Shown here piece by piece: positions 44,630-54,072 of a stretch of 64,000 nt of DNA. Source of the DNA: Methylobacterium sp. AMS5 (GTDB lineage: Bacteria; Pseudomonadota; Alphaproteobacteria; Rhizobiales; Beijerinckiaceae); the NCBI RefSeq assembly GCF_001542815.1, contig NZ_CP006992.1, forward strand, positions 1,036,001-1,100,000, read 5' to 3'. Every line of letters begins with the position of its first letter. Position 1 is the stretch's first letter. Both the position numbers and the translations under genes were made by a program. The notes beneath the pieces are model-generated. The model did no database searches and was not told the origin of the DNA. It worked only from the letters and a program-made list of their open reading frames with translations.

Positions 44630-47600
44630 ATGAACGGCATCGTCGCGCTCGCGCTCCGGCAACGGCCCCTCGTCATCCTCGCCTTCGTGCTGTTCGTGGT
44701 CGGCGGCTTGGCCGCCTTCCAGAACCTCAACATCGAGGCCTATCCCGACCCGACCCCGCCGATGGTCGATGTCGTGACCCAGACCGACGGCCTCTCGGCC
44801 GAGGAGATCGAGCGCTACGTCACGATCCCGATCGAGCGGATCACCTCGGGCATGCCGAACCTCAAACAGGTGCGGACGATCTCGCTCTACGGCCTGTCCG
44901 ACGTGAAGCTGCAGTTCGGCTTCGAGTTCGATTACCTCCAGGCCGAGCAGCAGGTGCTGAACCGCCTGCAGCAGCTCGATCCGCTGCCCGCCGGTGCGAA
45001 GCCCACCATCTCGCCGATCAGCCCGATCGGCGAGATCTTCCGCTACAAGCTCACGGCGCCGCCAGGCTACAGCGTGCTCGACCTGCGCACGCTCCAGGAA
45101 TGGGTGCTGAAGAAGCGCTTCCGCGCGGTGCCTGGCGTGATCGATGCCATCGGCTGGGGCGGCAAGACCAAGACCATCGAGCTCTCGGTCGATCTCGACC
45201 GGCTGATGGCCTACGGCCTCTCCCTCGCCAACGTGGTCAAGACCCTCAACGACAGCAACCTCAATGTCGGCGGCAACCGCGTCGCCATCGGCGGCCAGTC
45301 GGCGGTGGTGCGCGCGGTCGGCCTGATCCGCGACATCGACGACATCAACGGCACGGTGCTGACCCAGGTCGGCGGCGCGCCGGTGCTGGTCAAGGATGTG
45401 GCCACCGTCACGATCGGCCACCAGCCGCGGCTCGGCATCGCCGGGATGAACGACGAGGACGACATCGTCCAGGGCATCGTCCTGATGCGCCGCGGCGAGA
45501 AGAGCACGCCCTCGATCGAGGCGGTGAAGGCGGAGGTCGCCAAGATCGAGGCCGCCGGCATCCTGCCGCCGGGCGTCACGATCGAGCGCATCTACGACCG
45601 CGCCGACCTGATCGCGGTCACCACCCACACCGTGCTGCACAACATGGTGGTGGGCATTCTGCTGATCCTCGCGATCCAGTGGCTGTTCCTCGGCAACCTG
45701 CGCTCGGCCTTGATCGTCGTGGCGACGATTCCCTTCGCCCTGTTCTTTGCCGTCGTCATCCTCGTGGCGCGCGATGAATCCGCCAACCTGCTCTCGGTCG
45801 GCGCGCTCGATTTCGGCCTCATCGTCGATGGCACCGTCATCATGGTCGAGGCGATCTTCCGGCGCCTGTCGGGCCACGGCATCCCCGGCTACCCGCCGCC
45901 GGGACTCGACGCGAAATCGGGGCGGATCGCGCTCGCGGCCGGCGATGTCAGCCGCTCGATCTTCTTTGCCGCGGCGATCATCGTCACCGGCTTCCTGCCG
46001 CTCTTCACGCTCACCGGCGTCGAGGGCCACATCTTCGGGCCGATGGCGACGACCTATGCCTACGCCTTGCTCGGCGGCCTCATCGCCACCTTCACCGTCA
46101 CGCCCGCGCTCGCCGCCTACCTTCTCCCCGCCCATATCGAGGAGAAGGAGACGATCCTCGTGCGCGCCCTCGACCGGATGTACCGCCCGGCGGTGCGCGC
46201 GGCGCTCGGCGCCCGGCTCGTCACGGTGGCCTGCGTGGCGCTGATCGCGGTCGGCGTGGGACTGGCCGCGCGCAACCTCGGCTCGGAATTCCTGCCGAAG
46301 TTGGAGGAGGGCAATCTCTGGGTCCGCGCCACCATGCCGGCGACGATCTCGCTGCGTGAGAGCAACGGCTACGTCAACGAGATGCGCAAGATCATCGCCT
46401 CTCTGCCCGAGGTCGAGCGCGTGGTCTCGCAGCACGGGCGCCCGGACGACGGCACCGACGCGGCCGGCTTCTTCAACGCCGAGTTCTTTGCGCCGATGAA
46501 GCCGCTCGAACAGTGGCGCCCCGGCGTGGACAAGGAGAAACTCACCGAGGAGATGCTGCACAAGCTCCAGACCGCCTTCCCCGGCGTCGATTTCAACCTG
46601 TCGCAGTACCTTCAGGACAACGTCGCCGAGGCGGTCTCCGGCATCAAGGGCGAGAACTCGTTCAAGATCTTCGGCAACGATCTGCAGAAACTCACCGACA
46701 GCGCGAAAAGCGTGATGAAGGTGCTCTCCACGGTCCGAGGCGTCGAGGATCTGGCGGTCTTCCAGTCACTCGGCCAGCCGACCATCGAGATCGACGTGGA
46801 CCGGGTGCGCGCCGCCCGCTACGGCCTGACGCCGGGCGACATCAACACCACGGTGCGCACCGCCATCGGCGGCGACTCGGCCGGCGATCTCTACGATCCC
46901 GGCTCCGAGCGGCACTACCCGATCATGGTGCGGCTTGCGCCGCAATTCCGCCAGAGCATCGAGGCGATCGCCAACCTGCGCATCACCGGCCAGAGCCCGG
47001 CCAACGGCGCGCCCGTGCAGTTCCCCCTGAGTGCGGTGGCGCGGGTCGAGCTCGTCTCCGGCCCCGCCTACATCTACCGCGAGGCGCAGGAGCGCTACCT
47101 GCCGGTGAAGTTCTCCGTGCGCGGACGCGACCTCGGCAGCACCATCGAGGAAGCGCGCGCCCGCGTCGCCAACGAGGTGACGCTTCCGCCGGGCTATCGG
47201 CTGGAGTTGGTCGGCGAGTTCAACAACATGAAGGGCGCGATCGCCCGCCTCTCCGTGACCGTGCCGATCGCGATCGGCATCATCGCGATCCTGCTGTTCA
47301 TGAACTTCTCGTCTGTGGTGGACTCGCTGCTCGCGCTCAGCGTGATCCCGATGGCGATGGCCGGCGGTATCCTGGCGCTCTCGCTGACCGGCACCTCGTT
47401 CAGCGTCTCGGCGGCGATCGGCTTCATCGCGCTGCTCGGCATCGCGGTGATGGACGGCATCATCGTGCTGTCCTTCTACAACGACCTCCTCGCCGCGGGC
47501 GTGCAGCGCGTGCCGGCGATGCTGCGCACCTGCTACACGCAGATGCGCCCCGTGGTGATGACCTGCGTCGTGGCCGGCGTCGGCCTGCTGCCCGCAGCCT

Positions 47601-47797
47601 TCTCCACCGGGGTCGGCTCGCAGGTACAGAAGCCGCTGGCGCTGGTGGTGGTGGGCGGCATGGCGCTGGCACCTCTTCTGATCCTGCTCGTGCTGCCGGT
47701 GCTGATCCTTACCTTCTCGCGCCGTAAGCCCGCCGTGCATTCCGAGGCCTCGGACCGGGTCGCGGCCGCGCAGGCTTCCCACGCCGGAGCGCATTGA
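44630..47797 (+). CDS. Heavy-metal RND efflux pump (CzcA/CusA family)
   Basis: 1055 residues, full RND architecture of 12 helices and two periplasmic loops. The proton-relay segment in the fourth helix reads LDFGLIVDGTVIMVEAIFRR, with the Asp-Asp-Glu pattern of CzcA-like metal pumps. The N-terminal EAYPDPTPPMVDVVTQ and the YVTIPIERITSGMPNLK motif are standard. It probably exports divalent or monovalent metal ions with the adaptor upstream. A good GAGGTTGGAACC sequence lies before the ATG. Metal identity unknown. Confidence 0.93.
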   Translation: MNGIVALALRQRPLVILAFVLFVVGGLAAFQNLNIEAYPDPTPPMVDVVTQTDGLSAEEIERYVTIPIERITSGMPNLKQVRTISLYGLSDVKLQFGFEFDYLQAEQQVLNRLQQLDPLPAGAKPTISPISPIGEIFRYKLTAPPGYSVLDLRTLQEWVLKKRFRAVPGVIDAIGWGGKTKTIELSVDLDRLMAYGLSLANVVKTLNDSNLNVGGNRVAIGGQSAVVRAVGLIRDIDDINGTVLTQVGGAPVLVKDVATVTIGHQPRLGIAGMNDEDDIVQGIVLMRRGEKSTPSIEAVKAEVAKIEAAGILPPGVTIERIYDRADLIAVTTHTVLHNMVVGILLILAIQWLFLGNLRSALIVVATIPFALFFAVVILVARDESANLLSVGALDFGLIVDGTVIMVEAIFRRLSGHGIPGYPPPGLDAKSGRIALAAGDVSRSIFFAAAIIVTGFLPLFTLTGVEGHIFGPMATTYAYALLGGLIATFTVTPALAAYLLPAHIEEKETILVRALDRMYRPAVRAALGARLVTVACVALIAVGVGLAARNLGSEFLPKLEEGNLWVRATMPATISLRESNGYVNEMRKIIASLPEVERVVSQHGRPDDGTDAAGFFNAEFFAPMKPLEQWRPGVDKEKLTEEMLHKLQTAFPGVDFNLSQYLQDNVAEAVSGIKGENSFKIFGNDLQKLTDSAKSVMKVLSTVRGVEDLAVFQSLGQPTIEIDVDRVRAARYGLTPGDINTTVRTAIGGDSAGDLYDPGSERHYPIMVRLAPQFRQSIEAIANLRITGQSPANGAPVQFPLSAVARVELVSGPAYIYREAQERYLPVKFSVRGRDLGSTIEEARARVANEVTLPPGYRLELVGEFNNMKGAIARLSVTVPIAIGIIAILLFMNFSSVVDSLLALSVIPMAMAGGILALSLTGTSFSVSAAIGFIALLGIAVMDGIIVLSFYNDLLAAGVQRVPAMLRTCYTQMRPVVMTCVVAGVGLLPAAFSTGVGSQVQKPLALVVVGGMALAPLLILLVLPVLILTFSRRKPAVHSEASDRVAAAQASHAGAH

Positions 47798-47921
47798 GGG
47801 GCGTCAGCGCCCCGCGTACGAAATCCGGCGCGTTGCTTCGCACAGTGAATTTTCGTCTGTCGCTCGGGCGCCCGCGCGGGCTTGCTGAGACAGTCACCGC
47901 TCGAATCAAACGGGGACTGTA

Positions 47922-48947
47922 TCACCCCCGCCGCGTCGAGCCCCGCAACACCGCCCGCCCGCTCAGCGTCACCTTGCGCACCGGCTGGCCCGGATGCTCG
48001 ATCCGCTCGAACAGGAGGCGCATCGCTTGGGTGCCGATTTCGGCCACGGGCTGCTCGATCACGGTCAGGCCGGGCTCGACCAGATCGGTCCAGGGCTCGT
48101 TGTCGAAGCCCGCGAGCGCGAGATCCTTCGGCACGGCGAGCCCGAGGGTCCGGGCCGCGCGCACCGCCCCCATCAGCGTCAGACCGTTGGAGAGGATCAG
48201 CGCCTCGGGCCGGTCGGGCTGTGACAGCCAGCGCGCCGCCTCCGCTTCCGCGGCCGCCGCGTTCGGCGCCACGGTGCGGGCGAGCGGCGCGAGGCCGGAG
48301 CGGGCCATAGCGGTCTCGTAGCCGGCCTGACGCTCCCGCGCGGTCGAGCTGGTGGAGCCGAACAGGCCACCGATGCACCGGAAGCCCTGCGCCACGAGGT
48401 GATCGACCAGGGCCGAGGCGGCGGCGGCATTGTCGAGCACCACGCTGTCATGGGCACCGGGCAGGCCCGAGCGGTCGATGAACACCGTCGGGAAGGACAG
48501 GCTGTTCGCCGTCAGCCCCTCCGCCGTGGTGCGGGTGGGCGCGAAGATCACGCCGGTGACGCGCTCCTCCTCCATCAGGCGGAGGTACATCGCTTCGCGG
48601 GCCGGATCCTCGTCGGTGTTGCACAGGATTACCCGCATCCCGGCAGCGTAGGCCGCATCCTCCACCGCCCGGCTCACCGCCGTGAAGAACGGGTTGCGGA
48701 TGTCGGCGACGATCAGGCCGATGGTCTGCGCCGCCTTCGAGCGCAGGCGCCGTGCCGAGAGGTTCGGCCGGTAGCTGGTGGCTCGCACCGCTGCCTCGAC
48801 CTGTTCGCGCAGGGCGGCGCTCACCGGCCCACGCCCCAGCGCGCGCGACACCGTCGCCGTCGAGACACCCGCCATGCGGGCCACGTCGCGGATTCCGACG
48901 CTCAGCGAATGGAAAACGTTTTCACCGGCATGAAAAAGTTCTGCCAT
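47922..48947 (-). CDS. LacI-family transcriptional regulator
   Basis: 341 residues. The helix-turn-helix VGIRDVARMAGVSTATVSRALGRG lies unusually far in, after 16 extra residues; the hinge helix is SARRLRSKAAQTIGLIVADIRNPFF. A type-1 periplasmic-binding-protein fold follows for ligand binding. The codons for residues 9-12 (ENVF) are themselves a perfect GAAAACGTTTTC palindrome, so the gene seems to carry its own operator. No ATG or GTG exists between that palindrome and the helix-turn-helix, which supports the ATG at 48947. No sugar-pathway gene is beside it. Confidence 0.88.
   Translation of the reverse strand: MAELFHAGENVFHSLSVGIRDVARMAGVSTATVSRALGRGPVSAALREQVEAAVRATSYRPNLSARRLRSKAAQTIGLIVADIRNPFFTAVSRAVEDAAYAAGMRVILCNTDEDPAREAMYLRLMEEERVTGVIFAPTRTTAEGLTANSLSFPTVFIDRSGLPGAHDSVVLDNAAAASALVDHLVAQGFRCIGGLFGSTSSTARERQAGYETAMARSGLAPLARTVAPNAAAAEAEAARWLSQPDRPEALILSNGLTLMGAVRAARTLGLAVPKDLALAGFDNEPWTDLVEPGLTVIEQPVAEIGTQAMRLLFERIEHPGQPVRKVTLSGRAVLRGSTRRG
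48912..48923. promoter_or_regulatory. LacI-type operator inside the regulator's own reading frame
   Basis: GAAAACGTTTTC is a perfect 12-bp palindrome with the central CG typical of LacI-family operators. It encodes residues 9-12 of the regulator. A second, near-identical site is 103 bases upstream. Confidence 0.65.
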
Positions 48948-49013
48948 CCCGCAACAAGGCGAGCAAGCATTAGCCTGTACTTTGATCCAAACCCTTTCCG
49001 GACACCTTTCAGT

Positions 49014-49026
49014 AGAACGTTTTCAC
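49014..49026. promoter_or_regulatory. Second LacI-type operator
   Basis: AGAACGTTTTCAC matches 10 of the 12 palindrome positions of the site at 48912-48923 and lies in the promoter region of the lacI-type gene. Confidence 0.5.
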
Positions 49027-49679
49027 TAAGAACAACAGATCAGACCCAAACGCCGACGAAGACCAATGCTCCCGGCAAAGCCAGACGGGGCAGGTCTTAG
49101 GTTGAGCGCGCGCCATGCCCGCGCTGACGCCGCCGGCTGTATCGACGGCGCTTACGGTGCCAGCAAGCCGCGCCGCGAGGGAATAGCGGATACCTGTCTC
49201 GGCCACGGCGTCGTCATCCCGTGCGGCATGGTCGATGACTGCCCTCTGGTGCGTGAGAACGGACTCGCCCTCTTCCAGATCCCCGGCGGCATCGAAGGGC
49301 CCGACGGTCCAGTCGCCCATCTCGTGGTCGCCCGCGCTGCGCAGTCGAACACCCAAACCACCGTGCTGAGCTGCCTCACCCGTCGGATTCAGGACGAGGC
49401 CGTCGCCATCGCACCGTGGCGTTGCGAGACGAACCGGCCGACCAGCTCACGCCTTCAATGGATGGCGCCAAGCATCAGATTTCACCGGCGAGCAGAACGG
49501 GGGATCAGCCCAACAAAAAGCGGCGCGCCTATGGGGCGCGCCGGATGAGGTAACTCGCGGTCTCAGGAACGAGTCGTTGTACTTTATCCAGTATACCAGC
49601 GCGTGTCTGTGCCCTTCCGGTTACAGACCCCTTCCTGCTCACACTTTTGTGAGAAACAGGTGACACGGGCGGATGTGCG
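49027..49679. other. Gene-poor region beyond the LacI operators
   Basis: Over 600 bases contain no supportable gene. Frames on both strands lack ribosome-binding sites and motifs. A half-site of the oxalate operator (ATACCA at 49593-49598) and a small stem CTCACA-CTTT-TGTGAG (49638-49653) are the only structures noticed. The expected divergent target of the LacI regulator is missing. Confidence 0.45.
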
Positions 49680-50753
49680 CTACCGCTTCGCCAGGGCGTC
49701 GGCGAAGGCGACGATGCGGTTGCGGGCGTAGGTCGGCACGCCGGCGCTGATCGAGGTGCCGGTGTTGAACGAGGAATTGCCCATCAGCACCTGCACCGGC
49801 AGCAGGTTTTTCAGCACCGGCACGCGGGCATATTCCTGCTTGCGCTCCAGCACGTCGGCCTTGATGGCGAGGGCCATGTAGGTCGTCACCACGGTCCGGT
49901 TCGGATCGTCGGGGGCCGGCTGCATCACCGCCAGGAACTTGCCGAAGCGCAGGATCTGATTGACCCAGAAGATCGTCTGTTCGAGCCCGCCCGCCACGGG
50001 CGTGTCGATCTTCGTGAGCGCCGCGAGACCCGCGGCCTCGGCCGGCGGCAGCACCCGTAACTCGCTCTGGAACGAGACGAACTCCGCGACCTTCTTCGAG
50101 CTGCCGAGTTCGAGCTTGTTGGCGAGCTTCACGCCGAGCGGCAGCTTGCCCTCGAGATCGTAGCGCGACTCGATGCACACGCCGCCCGCCCCGCACCAGG
50201 GCCGGTCGGGGCGCTTGGCAAAGGCGGCAGCCGGGTCCTTGGTCGGGGTCACCTCCGCCGGTTCGAGCCGCTTGTGGCGGATCACCGGGTCCATCTTGGC
50301 CAGGAAGTCGAGATTGGCGAAAGCCGACAGGTCGATGGCGGAGGGTGGCTTGGCCACGACGAAGCGGCCTTCCGCAACGTAGACCTTCAGGGTCTCGTGG
50401 CGCGGCTTGGCGACGCCGTTCACCGTCTGGGAGTAGTCGGGCTCGACGTAGCCGGGCCAGGGGCTCAGCGCGGCGGCCTCCGCGGCCCGCGCCTTCCGCC
50501 ACGCATCGAAAGCGATCAGCCCGCTCTCCGGATTGGCCGAGGCGGCCTCGCGGTGGTCGGTGAACAGCACCGTGCCGGGCTTGAGGCTCGTGGCGTCGCC
50601 GGGCGTGAGGGCCGGCACGTCCTTGACCCGGTCGGAGACCAGGGCGGCGGGCTTCGGGAGATCCTTGGGGAAATCTTTCGCCGCCTCTTGCGCGCGGGCG
50701 GGCACCGCCAGCGCGAGCGCGACGACAAGGGCGGCCGGAAACTGCCTGGGCAA
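49680..50753 (-). CDS. Uncharacterised secreted protein
   Basis: 357 residues. A clear signal peptide (MPRQFPAALVVALALAVPARAQ) precedes a Pro/Lys-rich stretch and a soluble domain (KVYVAEGRFVVAKPPSAIDLSAFANLDFLAKMD; RPWCGAGGVCIESRYDLEGKLPLGVKLANKLE). Two cysteines in CGAGGVC may form a disulphide. The C-terminal part (SSFNTGTSISAGVPTYARNRIVAFADALAK) has no known motif. It lies 48 bases after the PBP gene on the same strand, so a periplasmic or envelope role is suggested by position only. Confidence 0.7.
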   Translation of the reverse strand: MPRQFPAALVVALALAVPARAQEAAKDFPKDLPKPAALVSDRVKDVPALTPGDATSLKPGTVLFTDHREAASANPESGLIAFDAWRKARAAEAAALSPWPGYVEPDYSQTVNGVAKPRHETLKVYVAEGRFVVAKPPSAIDLSAFANLDFLAKMDPVIRHKRLEPAEVTPTKDPAAAFAKRPDRPWCGAGGVCIESRYDLEGKLPLGVKLANKLELGSSKKVAEFVSFQSELRVLPPAEAAGLAALTKIDTPVAGGLEQTIFWVNQILRFGKFLAVMQPAPDDPNRTVVTTYMALAIKADVLERKQEYARVPVLKNLLPVQVLMGNSSFNTGTSISAGVPTYARNRIVAFADALAKR

Positions 50754-50801
50754 AGCGGACCTCGGAGGAGTCGATGAGGGAGGGCGTCGGAGGGCGCAGG
50801 C

Positions 50802-53800
50802 TCAGTAGCCCGGGTCGTCGCCGAACGGGTAATCGGGATCGCGGCGGCGCGGGCGCGTGCGGGTGTCGCCATCGTCGTCGAAGGGCGAGCCGAACGGAAC
50901 CGGGTTGACCTGCCCGTAGCGGTCGCGGCCGGGCCAAGCCTGCGGCTCCTCCCGGCGATCGCGGCGCAGCCCCCAAGGGTCGGCCGTCCGGTCGGAATCG
51001 GTCTCGGCGCTGCGCCGCTGCGCGAACGGGTCTTCGGTGTTCCGGCGCCCGCCCGGCAGGTTGCCGAAGAGGTCGCCGGCGACGTCCGCCCCGTCCTCGG
51101 CGTTGGCGTAATCGCCGTCCTCCGCATCGGGACGCATGGCGTAGAGCGTGTCGCGGGGCACCAGCACGTATTGCGTGTCGGCCACTTGCCCCCCCTTGAG
51201 GCGGAAATGCTCGACGACGCCGCCACTCGCGACGCGCTGGCCGCTCCTCGGCTCGATCGGCAGGTCGGCGATCAACGCCTTCGCCTCCGGAGAGGGCGGC
51301 GCCAGCGGCGTGCGGGCCACGCCGTGGGCCCAGGCCGCCTGGAAGATCGCCCGCGCGATCGGCACCGAGACGTGGCCGCCGGTCTGGCCGCGGCCGAGCG
51401 TGCGGCGCACGCCGTCGGCATTGTCGTAGCCGGCCCAGACCACCACGGTGATCTCGTTCGAGAAGCCGGCAAACCATGCGTCGTTCTCGTTCTCCGAGGT
51501 GCCGGTCTTGCCGGCGACGTAGGCCGATATGCCCGAGAGCGCGGCGGCGGTGCCGTGCTGGGTCACGCCCTGGAGCATGGTCTTGAGCTGGTAGAACGCC
51601 ACCCGGTCCGCCGAGCCGATCCGCACCGGCGCCTTGTCGGGATGGCGGTAGACCGGTTTGCCGTCGCGCTCGACCGCTTCCAGGGCGTAGGCGCTCGGAC
51701 GCGCACCCTCGTTGGCGATGGCGGCGTAGAAGCTCGCCAGATCGATCATCCGCACCGGCTGGGCGCCGAGCACGAAGGGATAGTAGCGCTCGCACTCGGC
51801 ATAGAGCTGGGCCTCCAGCGCGATGTCGCAGACCCGCTGCAGGCTGTCGGGCGCCTTGGGCGCGATGCCGCCCTGGAGCAGGCGAGCGGTGACGAGGTTC
51901 TTGGAGAATTCGAGCCCGCGCCGGATCGTCGTCGCGCCGGAGCCGCCGCCGTCGTAGTTCTTGGGCGACCACGAATCGCCGACTCCGCCGATCGGCGGCA
52001 GGGTCACGGCGGAATCCATCACCAGGGTGTTGGGCTGAAGCCCCGCATTCAATGCGGCGAGGTAGGTCAGCGGCTTCAGGGTCGAGCCCGGCTGGCGCAC
52101 GGCCTGCGTCACGCGGTTGAGCTGGCTCAGCGGATAGGAGAAGCCCCCGCTCATCGCCAGAATCCTGCCCGTGCGGTTCTCCAGCACGATAGCGGCCCCC
52201 TGGACGGTGGGGCGCACGCGCAGGTCGGCGCGGAGGCTGCCCTTGCCCTCGCGCAAGCGCACCCGGACGGCATCGTACACTTGAAGCTTTCCGCGCGCGG
52301 GGCCGGGCTCCAGGCTCGCGACCCGTCCGTCGGGCAGGCCGATCCTGGTGCCGTTCTTGCCCGTCTGGAGCACCACCGCGAGCGGCCAGCGCACGTCGTA
52401 GAGCGGCGGCCGGGCGGAGACGAGCGCGCGCTGCCAAGCCGGCTGGACGGTGGGCTGGGCCGGCGCCTTCGCGGCCGCCTTGCCCACCCCCTTACCCACC
52501 CCTGTCTTGGGCCCCCTCTTCGTCTCGGGCGCGGGGGCCGGCTCGACCGCCGGCGCGGGCGCCGCGGCCTCGATGCGCTTGATCGCCTCGGACAGGTTCA
52601 GTTCCGGTCCCTCGTAGCGGGCGCGGCCGGTGCCGCGCTCGTAGGTCGCCAGCCCCTCCTGCAGCGCCGCTTCGAGCGCGCTTTGCAGGCCGGCATTCAC
52701 CGTGGCACGCACGGTGTAGCTCGCGTTGGTGAGCGTTTCGAGCCCGGCGAAGGTGCGCGTCTCGCGCGCCACGTGATCGACGAGGTAGAAACCGGAATCC
52801 TGGCGCGTGGCATCCGGCGGCTTGATCCCGAGATCGGAGGCCAGCGCCGCATTCATCTGCGCCTCGGTGATCGTGCCCTCTTCCTTCATCCGGCTCAGCA
52901 CGTAGGCGCGCCGCTCCCGCGCCCGCTCCGGGTATTTGTCGGGGCTGTAGTAGTTCGGGCCCTTCGGCAGGCCGGCGAGCAGGGCGGCCTCGGGCAGCGT
53001 CAGCGCGCCGACCGACTTCCCGAACCACGAGCGCGCGGCCATCTCGATGCCGTAGGCGCCGCGGCCGAGATAGATCCCGTTGAGGTAGAGCCCGAGGATC
53101 TGCGGCTTGGTCTGGAGCCGCTCCAGGCGCGAAGCCACGATCATCTCGCGGATCTTGCGCTCGTAGGTGACGTCGTCGCCCACCGACAGGTTTTTCACCA
53201 CCTGCTGCGTGATGGTCGAGCCGCCGGCCGGGCGCCCCGGCGAGGCGAGGTTGCCGACGAAGGCGCGGATCACCCCGCGCTCGTCGATGCCGTGGTGCTG
53301 GTAGAAACGCTTGTCCTCGGCCGCGACGAAGGCCTTTTGCACGAGGTCGGGCACGCCTTCGATCGGCACGACGAGGCGGCGCCCATGCGTCTCGAAGGTT
53401 TCGGAATAGGGCTTGCCCGCCGCATCCAGGATGACGCTGGCACTGGGAAGCTTGATGTCGCGCAGGGCCTCAGCCGAGGGCAGATCCTTCACGGCGTTGT
53501 TGTAGAAGGCGATCACCGCCGCCGCCTCGAAGGGGGAGTTGGCAGGGTTCTCGCCCTTGCAGAATTGCTTGTAGCTCGTGTTCAGCTCGGCGATGTCGAG
53601 CCCGTGCAGGATCTTGGGCGCGTTGTCGCCCGCCACCGCGCTCGGATCCTCCATGGCGGTGGAGATCAGCTCATCGAGATTGATGTCCTCGATGTCGAAG
53701 GACTTGCGCATGTGGGCGCAGCCGTCGCGCAGGATCGCCACGACCTGCCCGCCATCCTTGGCCGGGTCGAACTGGGTCCGCACCGCGTCGGGCCGCGTCG

Positions 53801-53855
53801 TGACCTGGGACAGGGTCAGAGCGGTCGCGAACAGCTTGATCAGGATGGCGTTCAT
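50802..53855 (-). CDS. Class A penicillin-binding protein (transglycosylase/transpeptidase)
   Basis: 1017 residues. The transglycosylase domain shows the catalytic Glu180 in FVAAEDKRFYQHHG, then GGSTITQQVVKNL, RKIREMIVASRLE and EAALLAGLPKGPNYYSP. The transpeptidase domain has S591-T-L-K, SKN in GLEFSKNLVTAR, and the KTGTSENENDAWFAG motif at Lys783. A Pro/Ala/Lys linker lies between them, and the C-terminus is an Arg/Asp-rich disordered tail (RPRRRDPDYPFGDDPG). The first 140 residues are an extra domain, and no strong membrane helix is visible, only a modest hydrophobic N-terminus. It polymerises and cross-links peptidoglycan. The start at 53855 is the best-looking ATG. Confidence 0.92.
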   Translation of the reverse strand: MNAILIKLFATALTLSQVTTRPDAVRTQFDPAKDGGQVVAILRDGCAHMRKSFDIEDINLDELISTAMEDPSAVAGDNAPKILHGLDIAELNTSYKQFCKGENPANSPFEAAAVIAFYNNAVKDLPSAEALRDIKLPSASVILDAAGKPYSETFETHGRRLVVPIEGVPDLVQKAFVAAEDKRFYQHHGIDERGVIRAFVGNLASPGRPAGGSTITQQVVKNLSVGDDVTYERKIREMIVASRLERLQTKPQILGLYLNGIYLGRGAYGIEMAARSWFGKSVGALTLPEAALLAGLPKGPNYYSPDKYPERARERRAYVLSRMKEEGTITEAQMNAALASDLGIKPPDATRQDSGFYLVDHVARETRTFAGLETLTNASYTVRATVNAGLQSALEAALQEGLATYERGTGRARYEGPELNLSEAIKRIEAAAPAPAVEPAPAPETKRGPKTGVGKGVGKAAAKAPAQPTVQPAWQRALVSARPPLYDVRWPLAVVLQTGKNGTRIGLPDGRVASLEPGPARGKLQVYDAVRVRLREGKGSLRADLRVRPTVQGAAIVLENRTGRILAMSGGFSYPLSQLNRVTQAVRQPGSTLKPLTYLAALNAGLQPNTLVMDSAVTLPPIGGVGDSWSPKNYDGGGSGATTIRRGLEFSKNLVTARLLQGGIAPKAPDSLQRVCDIALEAQLYAECERYYPFVLGAQPVRMIDLASFYAAIANEGARPSAYALEAVERDGKPVYRHPDKAPVRIGSADRVAFYQLKTMLQGVTQHGTAAALSGISAYVAGKTGTSENENDAWFAGFSNEITVVVWAGYDNADGVRRTLGRGQTGGHVSVPIARAIFQAAWAHGVARTPLAPPSPEAKALIADLPIEPRSGQRVASGGVVEHFRLKGGQVADTQYVLVPRDTLYAMRPDAEDGDYANAEDGADVAGDLFGNLPGGRRNTEDPFAQRRSAETDSDRTADPWGLRRDRREEPQAWPGRDRYGQVNPVPFGSPFDDDGDTRTRPRRRDPDYPFGDDPGY

Positions 53856-54072
53856 CGAGCGGTTGGGGTCCCCGGCCGGCACGCGACGGAGAGCGTACCA
53901 AGTCCGATCAAGCGGCGCACAACGCGGCTGATTTATGGACAGGCTCGCCCGGACGCCACGGGGCGGGGATGCGTCGACGGCGGGTGTGGACGCCAGCCCC
54001 TCCAACGAAAAAGGGGCGACCGCTTCGCGCGATCGCCCCCGAAACCCACCCGCCTGCGACGACCGATGCCGA

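Noticed and set aside
44192..46561. Long minus-strand frame opposite the RND pump
   Set aside because: Composition (Asp/Arg/His-rich) is that of an antisense shadow; the plus strand encodes an unambiguous pump.
49066..49548. Plus-strand frame of 160 codons beyond the LacI operators
   Set aside because: No motif and no ribosome-binding site; the reverse strand carries equally long frames, so neither is supported.
49582..49598. Possible oxalate operator near 49.6 kb (ATACCA half)
   Set aside because: Only one half-site matches and no oxalate-related gene is nearby.
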